A stretch of DNA of 64,000 nucleotides from Heterocephalus glaber (taxonomy: Eukaryota > Chordata > Mammalia > Rodentia > Bathyergidae), in the NCBI RefSeq assembly GCF_000247695.1, contig NW_004624784.1, positions 14,523,457-14,587,456 of the forward strand, given 5' to 3'. Made by a program: the position numbers and the translations under genes. Within the stretch, counting starts at the first letter, position 1, and each line of letters begins with the position of its first letter. This document shows positions 63,181-64,000 of the stretch, piece by piece. A model generated the notes under the pieces. It did not search any database. It was not told the DNA's origin and worked only from the letters and a program-made list of their open reading frames with translations.

Positions 63181-63490
63181 GTTGGGCTTGGTGACATTCA
63201 GCCAGCACTCTAGGAGGCTGAAGCAGGAGAATCGCAAGTTTGAGCCCAACCTGGGCAATTTAGGGACTTGGTAAGACCCTATCTGAAAAAATAAAAAGGG
63301 CAGGAGATGTAGCTCAGTATGAAAGCTCTGGGTTCAATCCCCAGTACTTCCCCATACTTCCTAAAGAAAAAAGTTACATAAAATCATAAAGAGTAAAAGT
63401 AGGGAATGAAGGGGCTGGGGATTTAGCTCAATTGTTCCGCTGCCTGCCTCGCAAGCACAAGGTCCTGAATTGATCCCTGGTACCCCCCCC
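63181..63490 (+). repeat. B1-like, ID-like and young ID-like SINEs
   Basis: B1-like 63182-63296; older ID-like 63300-63350 (GTAGCTCAGTATGAAAGCTC); young ID-like 63410-63486, whose tail starts with an unusual run of C instead of A. Confidence 0.75.
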
Positions 63491-63800
63491 TTCCCCCCAA
63501 AAAAATGTAGGGAAGAAGATAATCTGCTTTTTTCCTTTTGTGTCTCTGGTTAAAGTTTTTGGTGACTGTTGGTATAGGAAACCTATTTTTAATATGTTGT
63601 AAGTTGTATAAATGCAGTGAGATGATAAATCATGATCAGATGAATCTTCCTCTTCAGCAGGGTTCTTACTGTATATTTAAACATACAATAATGTTTATAT
63701 TGTGAAAATCATTTCTCTAATGATTAACCTAGAAAGCATTAAAAGAAAAATATGCTCCTAGTTTGAAAATGGAGCCTAATTTTCAATTACATTTTCCAGT
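63491..63800. other. CBL intron 1, unassigned
   Basis: AT-rich single-copy sequence. Confidence 0.35.
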
Positions 63801-63804
63801 GAAT

Positions 63805-64000
63805 TGTTTTTTTTGAACTCACTATGTAGTCCAGGCTAGCTTGTTTTTTTTTTGGTACTGGGGATCAAACTCGGGTCCTTACACTTGCGAGGCAAGCGAC
63901 TGGAAACGATGAAACGACGAGGTAAATCCCCCCCGGCCCAGGCTAGCTTTGAACTCAAAGCAATCCTCCTGCCTCAGCCTCTCAAGTGCTGGGATTACAG
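63805..64000 (-). repeat. B1-like SINE split by a young ID-like SINE
   Basis: B1-like pieces at 63805-63843 and 63940-64000 surround an ID-like copy, 63844-63938 (-). CCAGGCTAGCTT occurs on both sides of it. The A-box end of this copy is altered (GAAACGATGAAACGACGAGG). The window ends inside the B1-like copy. Confidence 0.85.

Noticed and set aside
55000..64000. CBL exon 2
   Set aside because: No frame shows the continuation of the TKB helical bundle flanked by AG/GT. CBL intron 1 is known to be long, so exon 2 lies outside the window.

Overview
The window is nuclear DNA from a placental mammal, most likely a non-murid rodent. It carries intron-rich genes with close human orthologues, CpG-island promoters, very many short B1-like SINEs, and a young tRNA-derived SINE whose tail carries a GGTACC-type motif. 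The SINE mix fits Castorimorpha (beaver, kangaroo rat, pocket mouse), but that placement rests on memory of SINE styles and is tentative. Nothing in the window is prokaryotic or viral apart from ancient retroelement remains.

Layout: 1-2.9 kb is a decayed LINE-1 on the minus strand, cut by four SINEs; 2.9-6.2 kb is intergenic and repeat-rich. 6.2-21.7 kb is ABCG4 (+): CpG island, 14 coding exons, 646 aa and a poly(A) signal. 21.7-26.2 kb is intergenic, with an LTR and microsatellites. 26.3-40.6 kb is NLRX1 (+): CpG island, 9 coding exons, 971 aa. 41.0-45.0 kb is PDZD3 (+): 11 coding exons, four PDZ domains, about 506 aa. 45.4-48.8 kb is CCDC153/DRC12 (-): 6 coding exons, 201 aa, tail-to-tail with PDZD3. 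49-54 kb is intergenic, with a 100-base assembly gap in a GA microsatellite. 54.0-54.9 kb is the CpG island and first coding exon of CBL (+). From there to 64 kb is CBL intron 1, densely filled with SINEs. I joined every coding exon by reading frame and GT/AG sites; phases close in all five genes.

The order ABCG4-NLRX1-PDZD3-CCDC153-CBL is the one known from human 11q23.3, so this is ordinary conserved synteny. The genes do not form one pathway: a sterol half-transporter, a mitochondrial innate-immune regulator, an epithelial PDZ scaffold, a ciliary dynein-regulatory-complex subunit and a ubiquitin ligase.

I did not find an undescribed multi-gene system. The most interesting signals are: a PDZD3 5' end where two acceptors 11 bases apart join two different start codons to the same downstream frame; an RFX X-box-like palindrome upstream of the ciliary gene CCDC153; a hAT-type MITE-like element in an NLRX1 intron; and the recently active SINE family, many copies of which keep near-perfect target-site duplications.
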